Shown: positions 1-7,984 of the stretch, piece after piece | Position numbering within the stretch: the first letter of the stretch is position 1 | How the letters are laid out: every line of letters begins with the position of its first letter | Notes under the pieces: model-generated | What the model saw: only the letters and a program-made list of their open reading frames with translations | The model's database searches: none | What the model was told of the DNA's origin: nothing | Translations under genes and position numbers: made by a program | DNA from: Syntrophaceae bacterium | GTDB taxonomy: Bacteria; Desulfobacterota; Desulfomonilia; Desulfomonilales; Desulfomonilaceae | Assembly (NCBI GenBank): GCA_014874425.1 | Contig: JACWAG010000185.1 | Coordinates: 1-15,309, forward strand | Direction: 5' to 3' | Length of the DNA stretch: 15,309 nucleotides

Positions 1-838
1 CCTTTGTCTCCACATCATAGCTGAAGCTCAGAAACTTGGCGGTTACGCCGCCTTTATCGACGCAGAGCACGCATTGGACGTGCATTACGCTAAACGACTA
101 GGTGTAAAGACTGATGAGCTTCTCATTTCGCAACCCGATACTGGGGAACAAGCGTTGGAGATAACCGAGATTCTGGTTAGATCAGGCGCTATGGATGTAA
201 TCGTGATCGATTCCGTGGCCGCTTTGGTGCCAAGGGCTGAAATCGAGGGAGAAATGGGTGACTCCCACATGGGGCTTCAGGCCCGTTTGATGTCACAGGC
301 GTTGAGGAAATTGACAGCAGCCATTTCAAGGTCTAATACGTCGGTAATTTTCACCAACCAGATGCGCCAAAAAATCGGCGTCATGTTCGGAAACCCTGAA
401 ACTACAACAGGCGGAAACGCTCTAAAATTCTACGCCTCTTTGAGACTGGATATTCGCCGTATCGGCCAAATCAAGGAAGGTGAAAACATGACTGGGTCCC
501 GGACCCGTGTAAAAGTTGTAAAGAACAAGATGGCGCCGCCGTTTAGACAAGTGGAATTTGACATCATGTTCAATGAGGGAATTTCTTCCCCTGGAGAAAT
601 ACTGGACCTCGCCGTAGAGAATGGGATTGTTGACAAATCCGGGGCATGGTATTCCTATGGTGACGATAGAATTGGCCAGGGTAGAGAAAACGTTAAGACT
701 TTTTTAAAGGAAAATCCTGACACCTTAGCGGCAATACGTTCCAGGATCGTTGAAAACAAAAGCCCTAAGGTAATTGCAGGAGATGAGCCTTCATCAGACT
801 TGGAGTCAGGCGCAGCAGATTCGTATGAAGAGTTTTGA
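1..838 (+). CDS. recA: RecA recombinase, C-terminal 278 residues (5' end outside the window)
   Basis: RecA forms ATP-dependent filaments on single-stranded DNA, drives strand exchange and triggers LexA self-cleavage. The reading frame is open from base 2, so the gene starts upstream. The apparent TTG start at 74 lies inside the conserved FIDAEHALD motif and is not a real start. The window begins just after the Walker A loop. Visible in order are FIDAEHALD, SQPDTGEQALEI, the Walker B strand DVIVIDSVAALVPRAE, the L1 region (GDSHMGLQARLMSQ), the L2 region (GNPETTTGGNALKFYAS), RVKVVKNKMAPPF, and the C-terminal lobe with GAWYSY and IGQG. The protein ends in a short acidic tail, as in typical RecA. 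The match to E. coli RecA is close along the whole length. A response regulator follows 103 bases downstream on the same strand. The identification is near certain; the missing 5' end is a window edge, not a truncation. Confidence 0.98.
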   Translation, partial: LCLHIIAEAQKLGGYAAFIDAEHALDVHYAKRLGVKTDELLISQPDTGEQALEITEILVRSGAMDVIVIDSVAALVPRAEIEGEMGDSHMGLQARLMSQALRKLTAAISRSNTSVIFTNQMRQKIGVMFGNPETTTGGNALKFYASLRLDIRRIGQIKEGENMTGSRTRVKVVKNKMAPPFRQVEFDIMFNEGISSPGEILDLAVENGIVDKSGAWYSYGDDRIGQGRENVKTFLKENPDTLAAIRSRIVENKSPKVIAGDEPSSDLESGAADSYEEF

Positions 839-878
839 GTCTCATTTGAACTGTCAGGTCAATTCATTAGCTGATTCG

Positions 879-894
879 CCCGGTTTACACCGGG
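879..894 (+). terminator. Short GC-rich hairpin after recA, weak terminator candidate
   Basis: A perfect 6-bp inverted repeat (CCCGGT / ACCGGG) with a 4-base loop lies about 40 bases after the recA stop. No T-run follows, so it is not a classic intrinsic terminator. It could be a transcript-end stabilising stem or partial attenuator between recA and the response regulator. Confidence 0.3.
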
Positions 895-941
895 ATTGGG
901 ACTATCGACAGATTTCTCCAGCCACAAGGGAGGATAGATAA

Positions 942-1328
942 GTGAGTGAATTCAAAGTTCTGTTGGTGGATGATGAAACAGACTTTGTAGTACCCCTTTC
1001 GAAACGGCTTCGTAAACGTAATCTTGAAGTTAACTCTGCATCCAGTGGACAGGAGGCCTTGGACTATTTGTCTCAGTCTCCCTGTGATGTTGTGGTGCTT
1101 GACGTCAAGATGCCCGATATGAACGGCATAGAGACACTCCGAAGAATAAAGGAAGTCGCTCCCTTGGTGGAAGTAATCATGCTGACGGGTCATGCAAATG
1201 TTGAAGTCGCAATAGAGGGGATGGAACTCGGCGCATTCGATTACTTAATGAAACCTGTGGAAATTGACGACCTGCTTTACAAACTTCAGGACGCTTATAA
1301 AAAGAAAAGCTACAGGCCAATAAGCTAG
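942..1328 (+). CDS. Single-domain response regulator (receiver only)
   Basis: This 128-residue protein is a stand-alone CheY-type receiver that would accept phosphate from a histidine kinase. The acidic pocket is D10-D11, the phospho-acceptor is D54 (in VVLDVKMPDMNG), the switch threonine is T82 (MLTGH), the switch aromatic is Y101 and the conserved lysine is K104 (DYLMKP). All catalytic residues are present. There is no DNA-binding or enzymatic output domain: the protein ends about 24 residues after the lysine. The start is GTG at 942, supported by an AAGGGAGGA Shine-Dalgarno sequence at 926-934. No histidine kinase is in the window. The next genes are a permease, a membrane protein and a dikinase on the same strand, but a 273-base gap with its own promoter separates them. 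It may therefore be functionally linked to that cluster or simply be its upstream neighbour. Family assignment is firm; the partner is unknown. Confidence 0.93.
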   Translation: MSEFKVLLVDDETDFVVPLSKRLRKRNLEVNSASSGQEALDYLSQSPCDVVVLDVKMPDMNGIETLRRIKEVAPLVEVIMLTGHANVEVAIEGMELGAFDYLMKPVEIDDLLYKLQDAYKKKSYRPIS

Positions 1329-1541
1329 GGGCCTCCTTCCATGGACACTTCCGATTTGGCTGACGGTTTGCTCTGTCTCCACCTCCGGAATCTATTACGA
1401 ACACCTGAGTCTTGATTGTACTTTTTCATTTTGTAAAATAAACTGACACCACGCTCAAACGCCAACTGTCGGACTAGACACTCCATCTCTCCGTCTACTC
1501 ATAATTTCAACAAGTTACACTCGAGGTAAGGATCTTTTTCG

Positions 1542-1557
1542 AGGCACGACTATTGCA
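1542..1557 (+). promoter_or_regulatory. Sigma-54 (-24/-12) promoter ahead of the permease/dikinase cluster
   Basis: The sequence AGGCACGACTATTGCA matches the sigma-54 consensus TGGCACG-N4-TTGCA at every defined position except the first T. The invariant GG (1543-1544) and GC (1555-1556) have the required spacing. Transcription would begin near 1568, about 43 bases before the permease ATG at 1611. The rest of the gap (1329-1541) is free of genes and is the right size and place for an enhancer-binding activator. No convincing activator site was identified there, only a weak TGTC/GACA half-site pair at 1467-1480. The activator itself is not in the window, since the nearby response regulator has no AAA+ domain. 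Confidence 0.75.
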
Positions 1558-1610
1558 ACCCCATCTTTAGGCTCAACCAAAAGTAATCCGGAAGATGGAG
1601 GATGAAAATA

Positions 1611-2885
1611 ATGAAACACATGAGGCGCCTGTATGAGATGTTCATGGAAGCCTCCGTGGCACACGCCAAGTGGGACTATGAAACATCCATGAACATCCTA
1701 AATAACAAAAAAAAGCTTTGGGCTCTTGCAATGATGATGATTCCAGCGGTCCTGACAGGTTTGGCGCTCGCCGCTGACCAGTATTTGGGGGGAGAAAGAG
1801 CTTATCAGCCATCTTATTATAACCCGACAATCTTTATTGTTTCAATCGCGGTGGGAATGTGCGCGGGCCTTATCACCGGCTGCATCGGCGCTGGGGGCGG
1901 CTTTGTAATTACTCCGGCGCTGATGAGCATAGGGGTTAAAGGTATACTGGCCGTAGGGACAGATCTGTTCCATATATTTGCTAAAGCCATAATGGGTACC
2001 GCAGTGCACAGGAAGCTCGGTAACGTGTCCGTCAGCCTAGCGATAGCGTTCCTCGTCGGATCGGGGATTGGAGTTACAGGAGGAGGATTCATAAACAGGG
2101 CCATATATGAATATAACCCCGTCTTGAGTGATTTATTCATAAGCATAGTATATGTGGTGTTACTCGGGTTTCTCGGGTTTTACGCGCTTATAGATTTCCT
2201 GAAACTGCGAAAAGCACAGGGCGACGTTGGCCCCCACGGTGGGGAAAGCCCTCATGGAGAACAGGCCGCATCCGGGAAAGTAGGACTCCCAGCCAGGTTA
2301 CAGGCTGCAAAGATACCGCCTCTAATCACGTTTGACGAAGACCTTCAACCTGGAGGCAAAAGAATTCCTGCCCTATTCGTGGCTATTTGTGGAGCTATTG
2401 TAGGCCTGGCCGCCGCTATTATGGGAGTAGGAGGAGGCTTTTTAACCTTCCCAATCTTCGTCTATGTGTTGGGTGTTTCTTCCTTCACTACAGTCGGGAC
2501 TGACATCCTTCAAATCATCTTCACCGCAGGATACGGCGCGATTTTTCAGTACGCTATTTACGGATTCATCTTTTATACACTAGCAATGGGCATGCTTCTC
2601 GGATCTCTTATAGGCATACAAGTTGGGGCCTTGACCACAAAGGTAGTGAAAGGGATCCATATTCGCGGATTTTACGCAATCACAATTCTTGCGGGTTTCA
2701 TTAATCGATTTTTTGCCATGCCGGAAAAACTCAAACAAATGGAAGTCATCAACATCTCTGAATCATTAGCCAAGGGCATAAATTTCGTAGGATCAGTCAT
2801 ATTCTGGGCCGTCGTCGGTTTATTCGCCATATGGGTTATCAGCAAGTTTATCTCCGGTATAAAGATTCTTAGAGGGGAGGTCTAG
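1611..2885 (+). CDS. TauE/SafE-type (TSUP) anion permease
   Basis: This 424-residue inner-membrane protein belongs to the TSUP family, whose members move small sulfur or carbon anions such as sulfite, sulfoacetate, thiosulfate or 2-oxoacids. The two pseudo-symmetric halves each carry the family signature: CIGAGGGFVITP at 91-102 with VGTDLF at 115-120, and IMGVGGGFLTFP at 270-281 with VGTDIL at 295-300. Multiple hydrophobic segments flank each. A His/Gly-rich hydrophilic loop (207-218, with GPHGGESPHG) separates the halves. An N-terminal amphipathic stretch of about 35 residues precedes the first membrane segment and makes the protein longer than the usual 250-300 residue TSUP proteins. The ATG at 1611 is chosen because GGAGG at 1597-1601 is 9 bases away. 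The in-frame ATG at 1602 directly abuts that Shine-Dalgarno and is unlikely. The next gene starts 4 bases after the stop, so the two are co-translated. The transported ion cannot be read from sequence. Confidence 0.9.
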   Translation: MKHMRRLYEMFMEASVAHAKWDYETSMNILNNKKKLWALAMMMIPAVLTGLALAADQYLGGERAYQPSYYNPTIFIVSIAVGMCAGLITGCIGAGGGFVITPALMSIGVKGILAVGTDLFHIFAKAIMGTAVHRKLGNVSVSLAIAFLVGSGIGVTGGGFINRAIYEYNPVLSDLFISIVYVVLLGFLGFYALIDFLKLRKAQGDVGPHGGESPHGEQAASGKVGLPARLQAAKIPPLITFDEDLQPGGKRIPALFVAICGAIVGLAAAIMGVGGGFLTFPIFVYVLGVSSFTTVGTDILQIIFTAGYGAIFQYAIYGFIFYTLAMGMLLGSLIGIQVGALTTKVVKGIHIRGFYAITILAGFINRFFAMPEKLKQMEVINISESLAKGINFVGSVIFWAVVGLFAIWVISKFISGIKILRGEV

Positions 2886-2889
2886 GACA

Positions 2890-3600
2890 ATGATAGTGAG
2901 AGACAAGGCAAACTTTATTAAAGGACTTATTCTTGGGGTAACCTTTCTCATAACCCTTGCAATAATGTTCACGCCAAGATTTGGCGATGGGATGAACGCT
3001 CTGGAAGCCTCTGACAGACTTTTTAACTCGATATCCAAAGGCTCAACTTATTTCATCCCGGAATTGGAGAAGAAAACCAAACTGCATGTCGGAAACATTT
3101 TTCATGTCAGCGTCAAGCTAAGAAATTCTGAACTGGCTGAACGCGTGGACAAGATTCTTAATGTGGCTGGGGCCAAGGTTATTACGGAAGGAACTCTTCT
3201 TGAGGTATCCGGAGATCTGGGACAGATCTTGAATGTCGCCGTAAAAGACTCCAACGCCATGTTTTACAACCGTGATTCAGAAGTGACCGCCAAATATGGA
3301 TTCCCTGGTCTCGACGTCATGTTCGGTTGGTGGAGCGCCCTGAAAGAGATTGAAAAGGACCTTACTCGTCAAAAACAATTCAAGGATGCAAATTTAGTTT
3401 CCTCCGTCATTAAGAGAGGGATTGAAGTTGGTTACAATTTCTTTAACATCAAACCGGAAAGCGCTTTTTCAAGAGCAGGAATTTTGTCCTTTGCGCTAGT
3501 GTTTTATGTAATTTACACCTTGTGGTGGGGCTTTGCGATCTTATTCCTCTTCGAAGGAATTGGATTAGAAATGAAAGCAGGCTCCAAGAGAGAGCACTAG
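2890..3600 (+). CDS. Unrecognised membrane protein, two helices with an extracytoplasmic domain
   Basis: I do not recognise a named family for this 236-residue protein. A short positively charged N-terminus (MIVRDK) precedes a membrane segment at about 9-27. A soluble region at about 29-195 follows, then a second, very hydrophobic segment at about 197-222 and a short basic C-terminus. The charge pattern places both termini in the cytoplasm and the 165-residue domain outside. That domain has an alternating alpha/beta look at 64-118 and contains no cysteines, so no haem-binding or disulfide motif is visible. The gene starts 4 bases after the permease stop, with GGGGAGG at 2874-2880 as Shine-Dalgarno. 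Such tight coupling suggests the protein works with the permease, for example as an accessory or sensing subunit. That role is inference. It could also be a substrate-capture module. Confidence 0.85.
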   Translation: MIVRDKANFIKGLILGVTFLITLAIMFTPRFGDGMNALEASDRLFNSISKGSTYFIPELEKKTKLHVGNIFHVSVKLRNSELAERVDKILNVAGAKVITEGTLLEVSGDLGQILNVAVKDSNAMFYNRDSEVTAKYGFPGLDVMFGWWSALKEIEKDLTRQKQFKDANLVSSVIKRGIEVGYNFFNIKPESAFSRAGILSFALVFYVIYTLWWGFAILFLFEGIGLEMKAGSKREH

Positions 3601-3711
3601 GGTATCGGATAGCGCCCAATGCGCTGAGATTGGGCGGTCTAGATCAAAGATCGCCCTTACCCCCCGCCACCGTTTCGAAATTTCATTTACAGCTTTGGAT
3701 TATTCCAAATC
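3601..3711 (+). promoter_or_regulatory. Structured intercistronic region before the dikinase gene
   Basis: Three inverted repeats fill this 111-base gap. Stem A is 8 bp, 3613-3620 with 3629-3636 (CGCCCAAT / ATTGGGCG). Stem B is 9 bp including one G-U, 3632-3640 with 3648-3656 (GGGCGGTCT / AGATCGCCC). A and B share bases 3632-3636 and cannot form together. Stem C is 6 bp with a 4-base loop, 3694-3699 with 3704-3709 (TTTGGA / TCCAAA). It occupies the ribosome-binding position directly before the ATG at 3712. No Shine-Dalgarno and no T-run are visible. The arrangement resembles an RNA switch or a processing/stability element, but no known riboswitch class was recognised. Confidence 0.45.
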
Positions 3712-6333
3712 ATGAACATTCTAACGAGATTCTTTAAGCAAATCATTCACAGAGGGCATAATAAACCCGAAGACCTTTCCTCTGTTGGAGAACTCCGAAA
3801 AGCGTTCGCACACCGTTATCATAATTTTAAACTCCTGCTGACGGCCAATAATAAGGCTCTGGAATTAATGACCAATCTTGAAAACGCCCTGGAGGGTTCC
3901 CAATCATTTGGTATGTCATTTGTACGGGCAAACTGCACGGCGACCGCTGTGAATGTTTTTAGGATCATAAAACATCTTGATGAGTTATCCCCTGGGAAAT
4001 ACACGGAACTTTATAAGTCTTTTAAGCGGATTCATGCTGATATCAACTCGGCCCTGGAATATAGGAAAACATTTCATAGGAGTAAACTCGTCCTGCCCAT
4101 ATTTGAAGTAAATCAGGATATCCTCGATGAAGTCGGCGCCAAAATGGCGAATGTGGGCGTGATCAAAAACACTATAGGCTTACCCACTCCAGATGGCTTC
4201 GTGGTCACAGCGTCGGGTTATGAACGTTTTGTCGCTCACAACGATCTGCAGGCTGAGATTTATCGGAGAATTCAGTCTATGGACAAAGAGGGGATTGAGG
4301 ACCTGTATCGATTGAGTTCCGACCTTCAGAATCTAATATTGGGGGCAACCTTACCTTCAGACCTCGAAGATGCCATATTGAAGGCATATCAAACTCTTGA
4401 AGCGTCTTGTGGACAAGGTGTTCGAGTCTCAATGCGCAGCAGCGCGCTCGGGGAAGACTCTTCCGACACAACTTTCGCCGGACAGTTTCGATCTATTCTA
4501 AACGTCAGCTCCGAGAGCATAATTTATTCCTATAAAGATGTCGTAGCCAGTAAATACAGCTTGCCCGCTATCACGTATCGATTCAATCGCGGGATTCCCG
4601 ACGAAGATGTCGCCATGTGTGTCGGCTGCATGACGATGGTAAACGCTCAAGCCGGTGGAGTCATGTACTCTTGTAATCCATTGAATGTGAGAGATCGGTC
4701 AATTCTGATTAACTCGGTATGGGGCCTTCCAAAAGCGGTAGTTGACGGCTCAATCGACCCTGATTTGTTCGTGATTTCTCGAAATGAACCATTTGAAATT
4801 ATCCAGAAATCGATCAAAGAAAAAAGATTGGAGTTCGTGTGTTTTCCCGAGGAAGGAGTTTGCAGGCGCGAACTGACTGGGAAAAGAAGGCAGACTGAGT
4901 CCATTTCTGAGAATCAAGCCAGGGAACTTGCCCGAATGGCCGTAATACTTGAAGCGTATTACGGTCGGCCTCAAGACATAGAGTGGGCAATTGGCGCTGA
5001 TGGTTCCATCGTCATTTTGCAATGCCGTCCACTACAACAACTGGAACTACCCGAAATCCACGAGAATCATAAAAATTCTCATAGAGACATCTGCGCTACT
5101 GTTTTAGCCTCAGGAGGCGAAACAGCTTCTCCTGGTGTGGGGTTTGGACCTGTATACATTGTTAGAAACGACGTCGATAAACTCAAGTTCCCGCCCAAGT
5201 CCGTACTCGTCACGATGCAGGCCTTACCACGTTGGGCCCCAATGCTAGGTAGCGCTGTCGCCCTAATTACCGAGACCGGTGGCATAACTGGGCATTTGGC
5301 CAATGTTTCACGAGAATTTGGCGTTCCCGCAATATTCGGACTTTCAGGAGCGACTGAAACTTTAACTAACGGCTTGGAAATTACTGTGGACGCCGATGGG
5401 CGAAGCCTTTATCTGGGGAAAATAGAATCGTTACTCGAAACCAAACCGTCAAGAAAAAACCTTATGGTAGGGAGTCCAATTTTTGAGATTCTCAAAAAAG
5501 TAGCAGACCTAATTGTACCTTTGAATCTTCTTGATCCGGATAGCGCTGACTTTCATCCCGGCAAGTGCATGACACTTCATGACATCACCCGTTTTTGTCA
5601 CGAAAAATCGGTTGATGAAATGTTCAGTTTTGGGAAGGAACATCGTTTCTCCGAACGCGCCAGCAAGCAACTGGTCTGTGATGTTCCCATGCAATGGTGG
5701 ATACTCAATTTGGATGATGGTTTCAAACAGGACGTCGAAGGAAAGTTTGTCCAAATCGACAATATTGATTCAATACCCATGCTCGCCATATGGGAAGGCA
5801 TAACGGCAGTTCCGTGGGAGGGCCCTCCACCTGTTGACGCCAAAGGCTTCATGTCGGTGCTAATGGAGGCTACCGCCAACCCAGCACTGGACCCGGCAAT
5901 TCGCTCGGCGTACTCCGCTAGAAACTATTTTATGATTTCAAGAAATTTTTGCAGCCTTTCGTCCCGATTTGGATTCCATTTTTCAACAACTGAAGCCCTT
6001 GTTGGTTTAAGGTCATCTGAAAACTATGTAAGATTTACCTTCAAGGGGGGCGCCGCCGATTTACCGAGACGCAGACGTCGAGCGCAATTCGTGGGTGAAA
6101 TTCTTGAGTATTTTGATTTCAGCGTTGAAATAAAGGAGGATAACGCTTTTGCACGCGCTGAAGGATGCAACCAGGAAATCATGAAAGAAAAGCTGCGTGT
6201 CCTGGGCTATCTCATGATACATACCCGTCAATTGGACATGGTAATGTCAAATGACGCTTCTATAACCAAATACAGACAAAAGATATTTGACGATATAAAC
6301 CTAAAAGTTCTTAGATTAGGAACCAAGCAATAA
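3712..6333 (+). CDS. PEP-synthase-like dikinase with a non-standard C-terminal domain
   Basis: This 873-residue protein should use ATP to phosphorylate an internal histidine and pass the phosphate to an acceptor. Residues 1-130 are mostly helical and unrecognised. Residues about 135-445 are the PPDK/PEP-synthase ATP-grasp domain: GLPTPDGFVVT at 156-166, VSMRSSALGEDSSDTTFAGQ at 239-258, and the terminal IEWAIG...ILQCRP block at 423-440. Residues about 470-570 are the swivelling phosphohistidine domain, with TETGGITGHLANVSREFGVP at 520-539 and catalytic H528. In PEP synthase a PEP/pyruvate TIM barrel with a conserved Cys-Gly motif follows. Here residues 585-873 show neither. They carry a different region rich in aromatic and basic residues, including FTFKGGAADLPRRRRR at 775-790 and HTRQLDM at 837-843. 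The acceptor may therefore not be pyruvate. No Shine-Dalgarno precedes the ATG, and a hairpin sits in its place. A database label of phosphoenolpyruvate synthase would be only partly justified. Confidence 0.85.
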   Translation: MNILTRFFKQIIHRGHNKPEDLSSVGELRKAFAHRYHNFKLLLTANNKALELMTNLENALEGSQSFGMSFVRANCTATAVNVFRIIKHLDELSPGKYTELYKSFKRIHADINSALEYRKTFHRSKLVLPIFEVNQDILDEVGAKMANVGVIKNTIGLPTPDGFVVTASGYERFVAHNDLQAEIYRRIQSMDKEGIEDLYRLSSDLQNLILGATLPSDLEDAILKAYQTLEASCGQGVRVSMRSSALGEDSSDTTFAGQFRSILNVSSESIIYSYKDVVASKYSLPAITYRFNRGIPDEDVAMCVGCMTMVNAQAGGVMYSCNPLNVRDRSILINSVWGLPKAVVDGSIDPDLFVISRNEPFEIIQKSIKEKRLEFVCFPEEGVCRRELTGKRRQTESISENQARELARMAVILEAYYGRPQDIEWAIGADGSIVILQCRPLQQLELPEIHENHKNSHRDICATVLASGGETASPGVGFGPVYIVRNDVDKLKFPPKSVLVTMQALPRWAPMLGSAVALITETGGITGHLANVSREFGVPAIFGLSGATETLTNGLEITVDADGRSLYLGKIESLLETKPSRKNLMVGSPIFEILKKVADLIVPLNLLDPDSADFHPGKCMTLHDITRFCHEKSVDEMFSFGKEHRFSERASKQLVCDVPMQWWILNLDDGFKQDVEGKFVQIDNIDSIPMLAIWEGITAVPWEGPPPVDAKGFMSVLMEATANPALDPAIRSAYSARNYFMISRNFCSLSSRFGFHFSTTEALVGLRSSENYVRFTFKGGAADLPRRRRRAQFVGEILEYFDFSVEIKEDNAFARAEGCNQEIMKEKLRVLGYLMIHTRQLDMVMSNDASITKYRQKIFDDINLKVLRLGTKQ

Positions 6334-6393
6334 CAAACCTTCTTGCAAAGAATTTGCCGATCTGATACTCTAACTTTAACTTATTCAATGAAC

Positions 6394-6414
6394 AATCTCC
6401 ATTTACTGGAGATT
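6394..6414 (+). other. Perfect hairpin between the dikinase gene and comM
   Basis: An 8-bp perfect inverted repeat (AATCTCCA / TGGAGATT) with a 5-base loop lies in the 121-base gap. No T-run follows on either strand. It sits about 25 bases before the comM Shine-Dalgarno. It could be a weak transcript end for the dikinase cluster or a leader structure of comM. Confidence 0.35.
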
Positions 6415-6454
6415 CCATCACAATGTAAAAATATTTGAAGGGGGGATAACCAAA

Positions 6455-7984
6455 TTGCTAGCCCAAGTGCATTCAGGAGCGTTGGTTGGAATAGACGCCT
6501 ACCCGGTGGAGGTAGAAATAGATGTGTACAACGGCCTACCCGCTGTCACGGTTGTCGGTCTTCCCGACAGCGCCGTCAAGGAAAGCGCGGCAAGAGTTAA
6601 ATCCGCCATTGTAAACAGTGGCTTCCCGTTCCCAGCCAGGAGGATAACTGTAAATCTTGCTCCTGCCGGATTGAGAAAAGAAGGGTCAGGGTTCGACTTG
6701 CCTATAGCTCTAGGTGTCCTGATCGGATTAAGTTTTCTCACAAATGAAAAAATAAATAGTTACATGATTGTCGGAGAACTCTCTCTAGACGGAGGGGTGA
6801 AAGAAGTCAGAGGAGCGCTTTCCATAGCTATCTCCGCGCGTGATATGGGATTCAAGGGTCTCATTCTTCCCGAATCTAACTGTGCTGAGGCCGCGGTGGT
6901 CGAAGGGATAGAATCGTTAGGTGTCTCAAATCTGGTTACTGCGGTCGCGTTCCTTATGGGTAGGCTTTCCATTGAACCAGCTAGACCTAACATGGACGAA
7001 ATCACCAAAACTATTGGAGATTATCCTGTGGATTTCCGGGACATCAAGGGGCAGGAGTACGCCAAGAGGGCTGTCGAGGTGGCAGCGGCAGGAGGTCATA
7101 ATGTCTTGATGGTTGGTCCCCCGGGCTCTGGTAAGACCATGCTTTCCCAAAGGATCCCGACAATTCTCCCTGATCCCGTGTTTGAAGAAGCTCTACAGAC
7201 AACACGGATCTATTCAGCCGCTGGTTTGCTCGGTAAAGACAAATCAATCATAACTCGTCGACCTTTCAGATCGCCGCATCACACCGTTTCGGACGCCGGC
7301 CTGATCGGTGGTGGAGCCATTCCACGACCAGGAGAGGTTTCCCTGGCGCACAATGGGGTATTGTTTTTGGACGAGATGCCTGAATTCAGAAAAAATGTGC
7401 TTGAGGTGCTGAGACAACCGCTTGAGGACGGAGAAGTAACTATTTCAAGGGCCCATATCGCTGTTACTTTTCCAGCGCACTTCATGCTTGTGGCGGCGCT
7501 GAACCCATGCCCATGTGGCTACAGGGGAGACCCCAAACATGCGTGTCTATGCTCCAGACCAACTATAGAACGTTATTGGGCGAAGATATCCGGCCCACTA
7601 CTGGACCGAATAGATATTCACGTCGAAGTGCCCTCGGTTGATTGGCGAGATCTAACCGGGAAGGAAGATGGTGAGTCCTCCGAGGAGATTAGGGTTCGTA
7701 TAAACAAGGCTCGAAGTATTCAGTTGGACCGTTTGAAGAAACATAGAATCTTTTCTAACGCTCAAATGAAAGCGTCTCTTATCAAGAAATATTGCGCGTT
7801 AGACCAGGACTCTTTGAATTTTCTCGAAAAAGTCGTGGAGCGTCTGGGATTGTCTGCTCGCGCATATCATAGGGTTTTAAAGATAGCCCGTACCATCGCC
7901 GATTTGGATGGAAGCGCAAATATCGAGTCAAATCACGTTGCTGAGGCAATCCAGTATAGATCACTGGATAGGCGTTATGATTAA
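6455..7984 (+). CDS. comM: ComM/YifB AAA+ ATPase (Mg-chelatase-like)
   Basis: ComM is a hexameric AAA+ helicase that promotes branch migration during integration of taken-up DNA. The 509 residues match the family along the whole length. The N-terminal ChlI-like domain has HSGALVGIDAYPVEVEID at 6-23, VVGLPDSAVKES at 33-44, and VNLAPAGLRKEGSGFDLPIA at 66-85. The AAA+ core follows: Walker A GPPGSGKT at 221-228, FRSPHHTVSDAGLIGGG at 271-287, Walker B VLFLDE at 302-307, sensor N350, and arginine-finger region LLDRID at 382-387. The cysteine cluster CPCGYRGD...C.C lies at 352-366. The C-terminal lid holds SARAYHRVLKIARTIADL at 467-484. The start is TTG at 6455, with an AAGGGGGG Shine-Dalgarno 9 bases upstream, and this start reproduces the canonical N-terminus. 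Older databases call the family magnesium chelatase, but no chlorophyll or cobaltochelatase partner is present. Although close to the dikinase gene, it is probably a separate unit. Confidence 0.96.
   Translation: MLAQVHSGALVGIDAYPVEVEIDVYNGLPAVTVVGLPDSAVKESAARVKSAIVNSGFPFPARRITVNLAPAGLRKEGSGFDLPIALGVLIGLSFLTNEKINSYMIVGELSLDGGVKEVRGALSIAISARDMGFKGLILPESNCAEAAVVEGIESLGVSNLVTAVAFLMGRLSIEPARPNMDEITKTIGDYPVDFRDIKGQEYAKRAVEVAAAGGHNVLMVGPPGSGKTMLSQRIPTILPDPVFEEALQTTRIYSAAGLLGKDKSIITRRPFRSPHHTVSDAGLIGGGAIPRPGEVSLAHNGVLFLDEMPEFRKNVLEVLRQPLEDGEVTISRAHIAVTFPAHFMLVAALNPCPCGYRGDPKHACLCSRPTIERYWAKISGPLLDRIDIHVEVPSVDWRDLTGKEDGESSEEIRVRINKARSIQLDRLKKHRIFSNAQMKASLIKKYCALDQDSLNFLEKVVERLGLSARAYHRVLKIARTIADLDGSANIESNHVAEAIQYRSLDRRYD

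Noticed and set aside
74..76. TTG at 74 as the start of recA
   Set aside because: It lies inside the conserved FIDAEHALD motif and the frame is open upstream to the window edge.
1467..1480. TGTC-N6-GACA as an enhancer site for a sigma-54 activator
   Set aside because: Only 4-bp arms in a 273-base gap, which is expected by chance.
1561..1598. CCATCTT / AAGATGG pairing that could hide the permease ribosome-binding site
   Set aside because: The predicted sigma-54 transcript starts near 1568, so the left arm would not be in the RNA.
6455..7984. Magnesium chelatase subunit
   Set aside because: The full-length pattern is that of ComM/YifB; no chelatase H or D partner is nearby.
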